Positions 42,913 to 51,947 of a stretch of DNA of 64,000 nt are shown here, in pieces. The position numbers and the translations under genes were made by a program. Every line of letters starts with the position of its first letter. Positions within the stretch are counted from its first letter, which is position 1. The notes beneath the pieces are model-generated. The model was not told the DNA's origin. It saw nothing but the letters and a program-made list of their open reading frames with translations, and searched no databases. Origin of the DNA: JAHQVK01 sp036788295 (GTDB lineage: Bacteria; Myxococcota; Kuafuiibacteriia; Kuafuiibacteriales; Kuafuiibacteriaceae); contig DAIQNR010000020.1 of assembly GCA_036788295.1 (NCBI GenBank), positions 7,497-71,496 of the forward strand. Reading direction: 5' to 3'.

Positions 42913-44244
42913 TTGAGCCACAAAGACGCCACCGCCGCGCCGGGGGAGAGCAACACCACCGAGAGCAACCGCCGCTACCGCTCGTCGCTCGAGTGGGAGT
43001 CGAAGTTCTTTCGCGACACCGTCGCCATGGTCGAGCGGACCTCGGATGCGATGAACCTCGACCCGAACATCAAGGAACGGCTGCTCACCCCGCAGCGAGC
43101 CTTGGTCGTGAGCTGCCCGGTCCGAATGGACGACGGAACGGTGAGCAACCTCATCGGCTACCGGGTGCAGCACAACAACGCCCGGGGGCCGTTCAAGGGC
43201 GGCATCCGGTACCACGAGGAAGTGAACCTCGGCGAAGTCGCCGCGCTCGCCACTTTGATGACCTTCAAGTGCGCGGTCGCGGGGATCCCGCTCGGCGGCG
43301 CAAAGGGAGGCATCCGGGTCGATCCGCGCCGGCTGTCGAGCCAGGAGAAGCAGCGGCTGACCCGGCGCTACACCGTCGAGATCCTCGACTTCATCGGGCC
43401 CGAGTCGGACATCCCCGCTCCCGACATGGGAACGGACGGCCAGACGATGGCGTGGATGATGGATACTTTCTCCGAGATGAAGGGCCACACCTCGGCTTCG
43501 GTGGTGACCGGCAAACCGCTGCTGCTCGGCGGATCGAAGGGCCGCATCGAGGCGACCGGCTTCGGCGTGGCCTACACCGTGGCTTGCGCCGCCGAGCACC
43601 TAGGGGTGTCGCTCGAGGGCAAGACGGTGGCGATCCAGGGGTTTGGCAACGTGGGCAGCTACGCCGCGCGAAAGCTGGACACGATGGGGCTGAAGGTGGT
43701 CGCGGTCAGCGACGTCAGCGGCGCCATCTACAACCCGGACGGCCTCGACGTGAACCACCTCCTCAAATACGTCGGCATCCGCGGCGTGGTGCAGGGGTAT
43801 CCGAGGGCGGAGCCGCTCACGAACGAGGAGCTGTTGACCCTGAACGTCGACGTCCTGGTCCCCGCCGCACTGGGCGGCGTCATCGACGCCGACATCGCTC
43901 GGCGGCTTCGATGCCGCATCCTTGCCGAAGGGGCCAACGGACCGGTGACCGCGGAAGGCAACGAGGTGCTCCGGCAGCGCCAGGACGAGATCTTCATCGT
44001 CCCGGACATCCTCGCGAACGCCGGCGGCGTTATCGTGTCCTACTTCGAGTGGGTGCAGGGGCTGCAGTCGTTCTTCTGGAACCTGGAGGAGGTCAACGAG
44101 CGCCTGTTCCGCATCCTTCAAGAGGCGTTCAACGAGTGCGTGGACTTTCAGCAGAAGTTCCAGACCGACATGCGCTCGGCGACCTTGATGCTCGGCATCC
44201 ATCGGGTCGGTGAGGCGATGCTCACCCGCGGCCTGTTCCCCTGA
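42913..44244 (+). CDS. gdhA: Glu/Leu/Phe/Val dehydrogenase (glutamate dehydrogenase)
   Basis: A 443-residue protein. GPFKGGIRYHEEVNLGEVAALATLMTFK and IPLGGAKGGIRVDP hold the substrate-binding and catalytic Lys residues. PAPDMGTDGQTMAWMMD has the catalytic Asp. VAIQGFGNVGSYAARKL is the NAD(P)-binding GxGNxG loop. It interconverts glutamate with 2-oxoglutarate and ammonia; NAD versus NADP preference is not decidable. I prefer the TTG at 42913 (MSHKDATAAPGES), preceded by a GGAGGGACAG region. An ATG at 42829 would add 28 residues that look non-coding. Confidence 0.93.
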   Translation: MSHKDATAAPGESNTTESNRRYRSSLEWESKFFRDTVAMVERTSDAMNLDPNIKERLLTPQRALVVSCPVRMDDGTVSNLIGYRVQHNNARGPFKGGIRYHEEVNLGEVAALATLMTFKCAVAGIPLGGAKGGIRVDPRRLSSQEKQRLTRRYTVEILDFIGPESDIPAPDMGTDGQTMAWMMDTFSEMKGHTSASVVTGKPLLLGGSKGRIEATGFGVAYTVACAAEHLGVSLEGKTVAIQGFGNVGSYAARKLDTMGLKVVAVSDVSGAIYNPDGLDVNHLLKYVGIRGVVQGYPRAEPLTNEELLTLNVDVLVPAALGGVIDADIARRLRCRILAEGANGPVTAEGNEVLRQRQDEIFIVPDILANAGGVIVSYFEWVQGLQSFFWNLEEVNERLFRILQEAFNECVDFQQKFQTDMRSATLMLGIHRVGEAMLTRGLFP

Positions 44245-44298
44245 GCTGGGGGCGGACGAAGGATTGCGCCGACGAGGGTCGCCCGGCAGACTCCGGGC

Positions 44299-45207
44299 AT
44301 GAAATCCCGTCTCGGGCCGCCGATCCGTTCGTCGGCGCTCTCGTGGGCTGCGCTCTCCCTCGGGGTCCTGGGACCTTGGGACGCCTCGGCCCAAGAGGCC
44401 AGCTCGCCGAAGATCGAGTTCGGCTCCTCTCGGATCGGCGGCCCTGGCTTGACCGCGCCCGAGCGGCGCCGAGTCCGATCCTACGACGAGCCGGAGAAGA
44501 TCCTCACCGAGGACAACCTCCCTCCTCCGGGAGACAAACGCCGAGTCCCGGGCCTTCACGTCTTGGCCGAGCGCCACTACGGCGGGCAGCAATGGGCCGA
44601 GGCGTGCCGGTTCTACGGGATGTTGCTCGAGGAGGGCGGCCCGGAGGCGGTCGAGGCGAAGCCCGGGGGAACCCTTCGGGCCCGGCGGGCCCTGCTCGAA
44701 TGCGCCAAATCTGCGCTCCAGAAGGACCAACCGGCCGAGGTGGAGCCGCTGCTGGCCAAGGCCGAGCGCCTCGGGCCGAGCACCCCCCGCCACGAAGCCC
44801 TCCGCCGAAACGTGCTTCGAGCGGAGTTTCGTACGAAGATGGCCGCCGGCGACGTCGGTCGCGCCCACGCCGTCTACGATCGGTTTCAGTCCCTCGGTCC
44901 GCCCGACGAGGGGGAGCGCATCTGGTTCGGCGAGCAGCTCGCCCGCCTCGCCCGCGACGCGTTCGAGACCAAGGACGACATTCGGCTGCGAGAGCTCATG
45001 GATAAAATCGAGCAGGTCGCGCCGCTCAACACCGAGTACCGGGCCCTGCTCGCCCAGCAATCCGAGGACGCGACCCTGCTTCGCAACGTGGCGCTGGTCG
45101 TGGGCGCCGCCGTGGGCCTCGCGGGGCTTCTCACCCTGCTGTCGTGGCTGCTCGCCCGGGCCCGGGTGGGGAGAACCGGCCCAAAGAACCCGTTCCTCGA
45201 CGACTAA
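44299..45207 (+). CDS. TPR-like protein with signal peptide and C-terminal membrane anchor
   Basis: A 302-residue protein. The signal peptide (LGVLGPWDASAQ) is followed by a helical repeat region (about 90-260; ERHYGGQQWAEACRFYGMLLEEGG, LARDAFETKDDIRLRELMDKIEQ). One transmembrane helix near the end (LLRNVALVVGAAVGLAGLLTLL) precedes a short basic/cytosolic tail. No family is assigned. It follows gdhA by 54 bp but probably has its own role in the envelope. It is convergent with the large protease-caspase gene. Confidence 0.68.
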   Translation: MKSRLGPPIRSSALSWAALSLGVLGPWDASAQEASSPKIEFGSSRIGGPGLTAPERRRVRSYDEPEKILTEDNLPPPGDKRRVPGLHVLAERHYGGQQWAEACRFYGMLLEEGGPEAVEAKPGGTLRARRALLECAKSALQKDQPAEVEPLLAKAERLGPSTPRHEALRRNVLRAEFRTKMAAGDVGRAHAVYDRFQSLGPPDEGERIWFGEQLARLARDAFETKDDIRLRELMDKIEQVAPLNTEYRALLAQQSEDATLLRNVALVVGAAVGLAGLLTLLSWLLARARVGRTGPKNPFLDD

Positions 45208-45217
45208 GAACCCTAGC

Positions 45218-48200
45218 CTACCGCACCGAACGGTTGAGGACGGCGGCAGCGGGCCTCGGCCACAGCGCAAACGGCTGCTGTTGAACGAACGCCGGGTCGC
45301 CAAGCAGCTGCTCATCGAGGCTCGGGATCTGCAGTGGGGAGTTGATTTCGCGCTCCACACGATCTCTCAGCGCTCGATAGTCGCCGCGAAAGCGACCTTG
45401 GTCCCAGACCCGCAACAAAGCCGCGGTGAACTGGCCGTGCTCCGGACCATCCATCGCGTACTGGTGGTCCTGGCAGGCGCCGAGCCCGAGCACATCGGCT
45501 CTCACGACCCCGTCGAGCGGGGCGAGGAGAGTCTTTTCGTCCCGAGTGGTTCGGTTCCGGTATTCATCGAGGTTCTGCCTCCATGTCTGGGTCTCGACCG
45601 CCAACGGCATGCATCGCGGCCGCATCGCCGGGTCGGCCACGAAGGCGGCGGGCAGCGCCGGGGAAAAGGGGTTGAAGCGAATCTGGGTTCCGGAGTGGCA
45701 GGTATCGCCCACCACGAGAATGCGCACACCTTCGCGAAAGCGGGTCCAAAGCAGAAAGAGTTCGTCGTCCACAAGCTGCTCATCGAACAAGCACAGCGTC
45801 TCGTCCATCGCGGTGCCGGTGCCGTCGTCCACTTCGTCCCGGTTCCAGTCGGGGATGCGTCCGCCGTGGCCGGCCACGGTGAACAGGAACATCCCTCCCG
45901 GCTCCAAAGCAGCCGCCGCCGCCTCGATCGCCGCCACGACCGCTTGGCGGGTGCCCTGTTCGTTCAGCAGCAGATTGGTCTCGAAGCCCTGGCTGCGGGC
46001 GAGCCTCTCCATCGCGATCGCATCGTTTTCGCAGCCAGCCAGGGCCCCGTCCCAGCCGGCGTAGTGCCTCGGGTCTACCCGGTTGAGCCCGACATGCAGC
46101 CCTATGGCCTGCGACGCCTCCTTCACCGGATCGACCTCCGCCTGGCGCGCCTTTCGCTCGAGCTCCCGATGGTCGCCAAACGGGCCCCCGAGCGTGTACA
46201 CCGATGCGGCGCCGCGATGGTTCGACAGGCGCTCGATCTCGATCCTGAGCTTTCCCGCGACCTCGGCATAGCCTTCGTTTTTGGGGTGGAGTTCATCGTG
46301 CCACAAGCCCTCACGAACCGTGTTCCGCATATCGACATAAACGACATGAGGCATGGCGGAGACAAGCCTCCGCAAGCCGCGGTTGAACCGGTCGATCATG
46401 TCCGCTACGATCGCTCGCTGTAGCGATGCATCCAAGATGTTCCTGAGCTTCATCGGCTGCCCCAGCCACCGCCCAGCCGCCGGGATCGCATAGTCGTATC
46501 CATGCACGAGAACCCTTACGTGGGGAAATGCGCCGTGCACGCCTCGCAGGATGCGCTCGTAGTCACCGAAGGCTCGAGTCAGGACCTGCTGAAAAGATGG
46601 CTTGAGATAGTCTGTGGGCTTCAGCGCCTCGTCGTAGTCCTCGAGGTGACGGGCGAGCTGACCATCGAGAAGCATGTCATTGCCGCCACCGCTGAGAAGG
46701 AGAATCGAAGCATTCGTCTCCCGCAGTGCGCCGAGATATTCCGCCTGCGTGGCCATGTTCCCGAGGAGGTCCCCAGCCGAGCTCACGCAGCGGATGGCGT
46801 AGTGCTCCGAGAGATGATCGATGGTATCCTCGAGAAGGATCGGGTATTGCCACCAGCTATCCCCCTCGGCGACGATCACCGGACCCGCGTAGCCGCCACT
46901 CATTCTGTTGAAGAACCGGAAGTACCGCGACATTCGAGCGAACCAGTTCGCGAGGTTGAGCACCTGCGCCGAGCGCGCCTCGCCTTGCGGTCCCTCGGGG
47001 ATTTCCACCGTTTCGGGGTTGAGCTTGAACGCTGGACGGAAAGCGTCCTCGGCCTGGGGGTCGATGATGAAGAAGTCCTTGAACTCGGATTCTTCGGCAG
47101 AGAGATCGCGGAGGCGTTCCATCAGCTCCGCGGTCGTGATTCGGGTCATCTCATAACTCCTTTCCTTCGAGCGGAAGCGTAGGGAACCGGCACGCTCCTG
47201 TCGCGCGGCCACCCGAAGCTCTTCGATGGTGTGATAGATCTCGGCTTCGATCTGGGGGTCAGCGAGCAACGCGCTGTAGGCGACGCGGCCCACCTCGGTC
47301 CCGGGCCCCGCGATGGACGAAAGCTCGGACAAGGCGAAGTCGAACGAGGCAGCGCCGCTCTGCTCCGCAGAGTGTCCGCAGCGCATCCCGAGCATCGGGC
47401 GGGGCGGATGGGATGGGCGGGTGCGGGCTCGGCTCGCCGTTGCCGTGCTTTCCTGCTCGAGGCGGTCCTCGAACGAGCGTGAGACGAGCTGGAGCAGGGA
47501 ACCACCGTATGCCCCAAAGCTGATCCGCTGCTCGAGCTGCGGCCCCGGCAGGTAGATGCGGGCCCGCGGAGGAGAGCCCGACCGGTCGCGGGCTTCATTC
47601 CAGTCAGACCGAACCGGAGTCCGGACCGAACCCTCCTGGCGTTCGTTCATGCTCGAGACCAAGTGGCCGATGCGGTGCCGGGCGCGGGCGAGGTCGACCG
47701 CGGGGTGAACCAGCGACAATGTGGTCAAGCGTTCGGGCAGCGCCTCGTAGTCCGACCGGTGACGGCAGCCAAGATGTTGCAGGAGCTCGTCGAGTACGAG
47801 CGCTCCTGCCCCTTCGCAAACGACATGAAGCTCGCAGGCAAACCGGTTGGCCAGGTCGAGCATGCCCAGGAAGGCCTCCGCTGCGGGACCACCGTCGGAG
47901 GCGCGGGCGGGGCCCCCGTCGATGCCATCGGATGGCCCCAAAGCGGCGCGGCGGGCACCTCGCTTGATGTCTCTCCAGAAGGCACGACCAACTCCCCTCA
48001 GCTTCGTCTCGATCAGGGCGTCGAGTGTCGGCCCCAGCGCACCGACCTGGGCGTAGGCGCTGTCGGCGATGCTCGTCAAGACATCGAAGCTCTCTGGGGT
48101 GAAAGAGTTGCACCAGAACAGGTGGTATGGATAGAGTCCGCGCGCCTCGACATTCCTCTTGCGGACGAGCGCGGCCTCCATCGCCAACCCAATCCCTTCG

Positions 48201-49411
48201 AAGGAGCCTGCAATCCAAAGAAGAATCCCTTTTCGCGGCCGGTTTCCCGCTTTGGCGGTTGCCGTTCGAGGAAGGATCTCCTCGAGGCGTTCGCGGGTGA
48301 GGCTCCAGGTCTTCCGGTCGGACGGGTAGGGCCCCTGCTCCACGTGAAAGCCATCGTCCAGATGCAAGTAGTGGCCGATCACCTGGTGGCAGGGAGCCTG
48401 ACCTCGGCGGATGGTCTTCATCGTCTTCGAGAGACCCTGCCGGCCCAAAGTCGCGTCGAAGGCGCCCGACGTGGGGACGCCGAGGCGGAGGACCCAGCCA
48501 TCCATCACCGTCTCTGCCCAATCGGGGTAGGTCCAGATTCCGACCCCCTCGAGCCCCATGGCGCCTCCCCAACGTTCGCCCCAGGAGTTCAACACCAGGA
48601 AGCCTCTGTCACAGTAGCCGACGAGGACGAAGGCATGGGCGCCACTCGGATGTCGAAAGCCATCGCCGACCTCATCGACGCTCGGCGCGAAGGGCGCGCG
48701 CCATCCTTCATGGACGAGCGCCGATACGAGGACGCCACCAGCATCGTTGAGGGCGGCGTGGTAGTCGTTCAAGACCGGGTCGAGCCGGTAGTAGGCGCCG
48801 AGCGTGATCTCGCGGGCCGCGCGCGCCTGCGCCACGGTCGGGAGGTGCTCGGAGCTGAACGGCGGCTCGACGCGGTAGCAGTCGCTCTGCCAGTGTTCGG
48901 GGAGCTTCGGGATGGGGGCGTCGCAAGGAATGTCGCGACAAACCCCGTGATGGTACAAGGCTTTGATCGCCGACCGAAGGGACCGGACGCCTTCCTGACC
49001 CGGAGGGCTCGATCGGTCGAGACCGAGCGCCGCCGGAGGCAGGTGGTCCGGACTCCGGTCGTGGTAGGCCGCCAAGTGGTAGAGCATGTCGGCGCTCACG
49101 ATGTCGTGGCTGGCGATCGCTTGGCCGGTTGTGGATACTTGCTCGCGTCGTTGCAAGTCGATGAGATTGGCGAGCGCAAAACCCACACATCGGCCCGAGC
49201 TTCCCTGGTTGCGGATCGGGAAGCTCGGCCACGTCGGGCAAACCGACCGATCAGGCCCCTTTCGATGGGGCAGCACCGCGAGCGACGGCCGGTAGATGAG
49301 GTCACGAAGGTCGGTGCCGTCTTTTGCAACGCAGCGCTGCTCGGTCCGTTCGTCGCCGTTGTCCGAAGACGGCGAAGAGGGACCGGTCGCTGCCCGCCCT
49401 GACCCGACCAC
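45218..49411 (-). CDS. Giant fusion: papain-like protease, inactive alpha/beta hydrolase, SGNH hydrolase, caspase-like domain
   Basis: A 1397-codon open frame. Residues 35-310: C1/papain-like protease with IRNQGSSGRCVGFALANLID (Cys75), SGAHAFVLVGY (His259) and LNSWGERWGG (Asn275). About 395-690: an alpha/beta-hydrolase-like region where the nucleophile elbow reads HVVCEGAGALVL, with Gly in place of Ser, so probably inactive. From Met755 onward, about residues 845-1050: SGNH/GDSL hydrolase with VIVAEGDSWW, SGGGNDML and HDELHP. About 1100-1350: caspase-like (peptidase C14) with FTVAGHGG (His) and VVGDTCHSGT (Cys). There is no signal peptide. Local GC is lower than in the neighbours, which suggests acquisition. 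The GTG start at 49411 is uncertain. An effector or programmed-death role is inference only. Confidence 0.82.
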   Translation of the reverse strand: MVGSGRAATGPSSPSSDNGDERTEQRCVAKDGTDLRDLIYRPSLAVLPHRKGPDRSVCPTWPSFPIRNQGSSGRCVGFALANLIDLQRREQVSTTGQAIASHDIVSADMLYHLAAYHDRSPDHLPPAALGLDRSSPPGQEGVRSLRSAIKALYHHGVCRDIPCDAPIPKLPEHWQSDCYRVEPPFSSEHLPTVAQARAAREITLGAYYRLDPVLNDYHAALNDAGGVLVSALVHEGWRAPFAPSVDEVGDGFRHPSGAHAFVLVGYCDRGFLVLNSWGERWGGAMGLEGVGIWTYPDWAETVMDGWVLRLGVPTSGAFDATLGRQGLSKTMKTIRRGQAPCHQVIGHYLHLDDGFHVEQGPYPSDRKTWSLTRERLEEILPRTATAKAGNRPRKGILLWIAGSFEGIGLAMEAALVRKRNVEARGLYPYHLFWCNSFTPESFDVLTSIADSAYAQVGALGPTLDALIETKLRGVGRAFWRDIKRGARRAALGPSDGIDGGPARASDGGPAAEAFLGMLDLANRFACELHVVCEGAGALVLDELLQHLGCRHRSDYEALPERLTTLSLVHPAVDLARARHRIGHLVSSMNERQEGSVRTPVRSDWNEARDRSGSPPRARIYLPGPQLEQRISFGAYGGSLLQLVSRSFEDRLEQESTATASRARTRPSHPPRPMLGMRCGHSAEQSGAASFDFALSELSSIAGPGTEVGRVAYSALLADPQIEAEIYHTIEELRVAARQERAGSLRFRSKERSYEMTRITTAELMERLRDLSAEESEFKDFFIIDPQAEDAFRPAFKLNPETVEIPEGPQGEARSAQVLNLANWFARMSRYFRFFNRMSGGYAGPVIVAEGDSWWQYPILLEDTIDHLSEHYAIRCVSSAGDLLGNMATQAEYLGALRETNASILLLSGGGNDMLLDGQLARHLEDYDEALKPTDYLKPSFQQVLTRAFGDYERILRGVHGAFPHVRVLVHGYDYAIPAAGRWLGQPMKLRNILDASLQRAIVADMIDRFNRGLRRLVSAMPHVVYVDMRNTVREGLWHDELHPKNEGYAEVAGKLRIEIERLSNHRGAASVYTLGGPFGDHRELERKARQAEVDPVKEASQAIGLHVGLNRVDPRHYAGWDGALAGCENDAIAMERLARSQGFETNLLLNEQGTRQAVVAAIEAAAAALEPGGMFLFTVAGHGGRIPDWNRDEVDDGTGTAMDETLCLFDEQLVDDELFLLWTRFREGVRILVVGDTCHSGTQIRFNPFSPALPAAFVADPAMRPRCMPLAVETQTWRQNLDEYRNRTTRDEKTLLAPLDGVVRADVLGLGACQDHQYAMDGPEHGQFTAALLRVWDQGRFRGDYRALRDRVEREINSPLQIPSLDEQLLGDPAFVQQQPFALWPRPAAAVLNRSVR
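47147..47165 (-). promoter_or_regulatory. Strong internal ribosome-binding site and ATG within the protease-caspase frame
   Basis: GGAAAGGAG (47165-47157) lies 7 nt before an in-frame ATG (47149-47147). Initiation here would give a separate 643-residue SGNH-caspase protein (MTRITTAELMERLRDLS...). The junction is also a domain boundary. Either two proteins share the frame, or a stop was lost between two formerly separate genes. Confidence 0.6.
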
Positions 49412-49626
49412 TCTGCCGAACTACCACGGAAAAACCAAAGTAGCAACCCGAACCTGTCCTTCCAGTCTTTGCACGGTTCGGTCCTGCACCGCTCGGAGCA
49501 GGTGCATCGCGCTCGACGCCGCTCGAGGGGATCCGCTTCCACGGCACGGAGGGACGAGTCGGCACCGGCTGCTTCTGACCCCGAGGGCCGACCTGTGCTT
49601 TACCCGGCGGGTGCTTGGGGCTTCTT

Positions 49627-50451
49627 ATGCTGAGCATGCAAGGCAGATTGGGGGTCATTGCCCCGTTCGTGCTCCTCGCCGGCTGCTCTGGCGGGTCCAT
49701 CAAGCGGGTGGACGGCGCCGCGCTCGGCTCGGCCACGCTGGCCCAGCAGACCGAAATCAACCGCCGGGCCGGGGCATACGAAGACGGGAAGGCCGCTCTC
49801 GAGGCCGCGGAGAACGAGCGAGCCCGAGCCGAGATCGCGCTCGAGATCCACTTGCGAGAGAGCGAGCAGGCCGAGGTCCAAGCGAAGAACAACGAGCAGC
49901 TGCGGAGGCGCGCCGCGGCGCTGAAGCTCGAGGACGCCGCCCGCGGGTACGCGACCCGTCGCGCGTCGCTCGAGCTCATCGTCGAGGAGGCGCGCCAGCG
50001 GGTGCGTCGCTCGCAGGCCGAACTCGAGTACGCTCGGCAGCAAGTGGAGCTGAGGGAGGCCGAGTTGAGGCTCGCCGACTCGGAGTGGGAGGTCGAGAAG
50101 GCAACCGCAGCCAAAAACCTCGACAACCCGCTGTCGCGGTCGGTCCAGCTCTCCGAGTTCAAGTCACAGGTCGCCGACGCCGCTCGAGCGGTCGCCCGGG
50201 AGCAAGACGACACCGCCCGGGCGTGGCGACGGGTCGAAGAGGCTCGGAAACGGCACAACCAAGCCCTCGAGCGGCTGCCTACCACCGCGGAGGCCACCAG
50301 GGAGATGGACCGCCTGAGCGGAGACAACGCGAGGCTCTCCGGCCAGATCGACCTGCTCGAGCGGCGGATTCGAGAGCTCGAGCGACAGAAGGCCCAGCTG
50401 TCGACGGCGCGGGCGAGCACGGCGACCACCGCGGACGCGTTGGCTCGGTGA
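49627..50451 (+). CDS. Coiled-coil lipoprotein
   Basis: A 274-residue protein. The signal peptide GVIAPFVLLAGCSGGS contains lipobox LAGC. Nearly all the rest is predicted coiled coil, Arg/Glu/Ala-rich (ELIVEEARQRVRRSQAELEYARQQVELREAELRLADSE). This suggests a periplasmic structural or efflux-adaptor-like role, but there is no defined family. The 215 bp upstream (49412-49626), shared with the divergent protease-caspase gene, is less GC-rich and shows no further gene. Confidence 0.72.
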   Translation: MLSMQGRLGVIAPFVLLAGCSGGSIKRVDGAALGSATLAQQTEINRRAGAYEDGKAALEAAENERARAEIALEIHLRESEQAEVQAKNNEQLRRRAAALKLEDAARGYATRRASLELIVEEARQRVRRSQAELEYARQQVELREAELRLADSEWEVEKATAAKNLDNPLSRSVQLSEFKSQVADAARAVAREQDDTARAWRRVEEARKRHNQALERLPTTAEATREMDRLSGDNARLSGQIDLLERRIRELERQKAQLSTARASTATTADALAR

Positions 50452-50461
50452 AGGGGGGCGA

Positions 50462-51808
50462 TCAGGTCCGCTGAAACGAGTACAGGCTGCCCAGCTCGAG
50501 CAGGCTCGTGAGCTCGTCGAGCGCCCGCCGGGACCGATCGAGCAGCGACGGATCCCCGAGATCCGCTGGCTCGAGCCGATCCGGATGGTGGCGCTCGACC
50601 CAGGCCACCAAGATGGCGTCGAGCGCCGGGGTGAAGCACAGCCGCGGGTTCATCGACGCTCGCTCCTCGTCGTTCAGCTCCACCCTCAGCCGAAGGCAAG
50701 CCGGCCCGCCACCGCCGTGCATGCTCTGGCCCACGTCGGAGAAGACCACGGCGGCGATCGGCACGGCTGGATCTTCAACGAAGCGATCGAGCAGAGGCCG
50801 GACCTTCGGGTGATCCGCGCACTCCACCGGGCAGATGAGCGCCCTGCCCGCTTCGGTGGCCACGAGCTGCGAGTTGAATAGATAGGTTGCCACGCAAGCG
50901 TCGAGGTCCACCTGCTCGGCCGGCACCACGACCACGGTGAGCGGCCGCCCGGTGAGCGCCAGGAACCGCTCCTTCAGCTCGGCCAGCACCGCCGGCGTAT
51001 CGAGAAAGGCCTGCTCATGCACGAGCAGCAGGTCTCGGTCACCGACCGCGATGACGTCGTTGTGAAACACGCCGGCGTCGATGGCCGCCGGGTTCTGCTG
51101 CGCAAACACCACCCGCTCTCGAGGCAAGCGATGGAGCCGCGCCACCGTCTCGCTCGCCTCGAAGGTCTGCCGCGCGGGGAAGATCGATGGTTTTGGCTGC
51201 CAAGGCTCCGTCGCCCGCTGCCCGTACACGAAGAGCTGCAACCCAGGTTGCCCGTAGTCCAGGCTGAACCGGGTGTGGTTCGCTGCGCCCTCGTCGCCCA
51301 GCGTCGCGCTCCCCGGGAGCGGGTCGTGCACGACGAACCGCTCCCGGTCGGGAAACGCCGCTCGCAGGATGCGGGCCGTGGTCTCGGCCTCGATGGAGCG
51401 GTGGAGCTGGTTCTGGAGGTTGGCGGGGGTGAAGTGAAGCCGCCGGTCCTCTGAATCGGCGCTCGGGCCGACCGTCGCGGCGTTGGCGGTCCACATCGAT
51501 GCCGCGCTGTAGCAGGCAGCGAGCGCCCGCGGCCCCTCGTGGAGGAGCCGGGGCAACACCTCCGACTCCGGTCCAGAGAAACCAAGCTTTCGGGCCAGCT
51601 CGAGGTCGGGCCGAAAGTGCGGAGGCAACACAGCTTGCGGCACCCCGAGCTCTCGCAGGGCCCTCATCTTGGCGAGACCCTGCAAAGCAGCCTGCCGAGG
51701 GCTCGATACCATGCCCGAGTGCTCGGCGGAGGCGAGGTTGCCGACCGCGAACCCCCCGTGGTTGTAGGTCGGCCCGACGAGCCCGTCGAACTGCATCTCG
51801 ATCGCCAC
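50462..51808 (-). CDS. astB: N-succinylarginine dihydrolase
   Basis: A 448-residue enzyme of the ammonia-producing arginine succinyltransferase (AST) pathway; it converts N-succinylarginine to N-succinylornithine, CO2 and ammonia. FDGLVGPTYNHGGFAVGN is the AstB N-terminus. FHNDVIAVGDRDLL has the catalytic His and MHGGGGPACLRLRV the catalytic Cys. The GTG at 51808 is chosen because AGGAG lies 7 nt before it; the ATG at 51796 has no such site. No other ast gene is in the window. It is divergent from the AI-2E-type transporter across 139 bp. Confidence 0.95.
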   Translation of the reverse strand: MAIEMQFDGLVGPTYNHGGFAVGNLASAEHSGMVSSPRQAALQGLAKMRALRELGVPQAVLPPHFRPDLELARKLGFSGPESEVLPRLLHEGPRALAACYSAASMWTANAATVGPSADSEDRRLHFTPANLQNQLHRSIEAETTARILRAAFPDRERFVVHDPLPGSATLGDEGAANHTRFSLDYGQPGLQLFVYGQRATEPWQPKPSIFPARQTFEASETVARLHRLPRERVVFAQQNPAAIDAGVFHNDVIAVGDRDLLLVHEQAFLDTPAVLAELKERFLALTGRPLTVVVVPAEQVDLDACVATYLFNSQLVATEAGRALICPVECADHPKVRPLLDRFVEDPAVPIAAVVFSDVGQSMHGGGGPACLRLRVELNDEERASMNPRLCFTPALDAILVAWVERHHPDRLEPADLGDPSLLDRSRRALDELTSLLELGSLYSFQRT

Positions 51809-51947
51809 GGCCGGACTCCTAACCCCGACGACCGAAAAGGTCCACGCGCACGAACTACCGCAAGCCGCACACGCCCCCCCTGGAAACGCACCGATCCCTC
51901 GCGAGTCTTCTCGAGAACCCCGGAAACGCACGGGTACGGCTCGGAAT

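Noticed and set aside
46502..47182. A plus-strand gene within the protease-caspase region
   Set aside because: It is antisense to the SGNH domain, where catalytic motifs are in frame on the minus strand. No ribosome-binding site or family similarity was seen.
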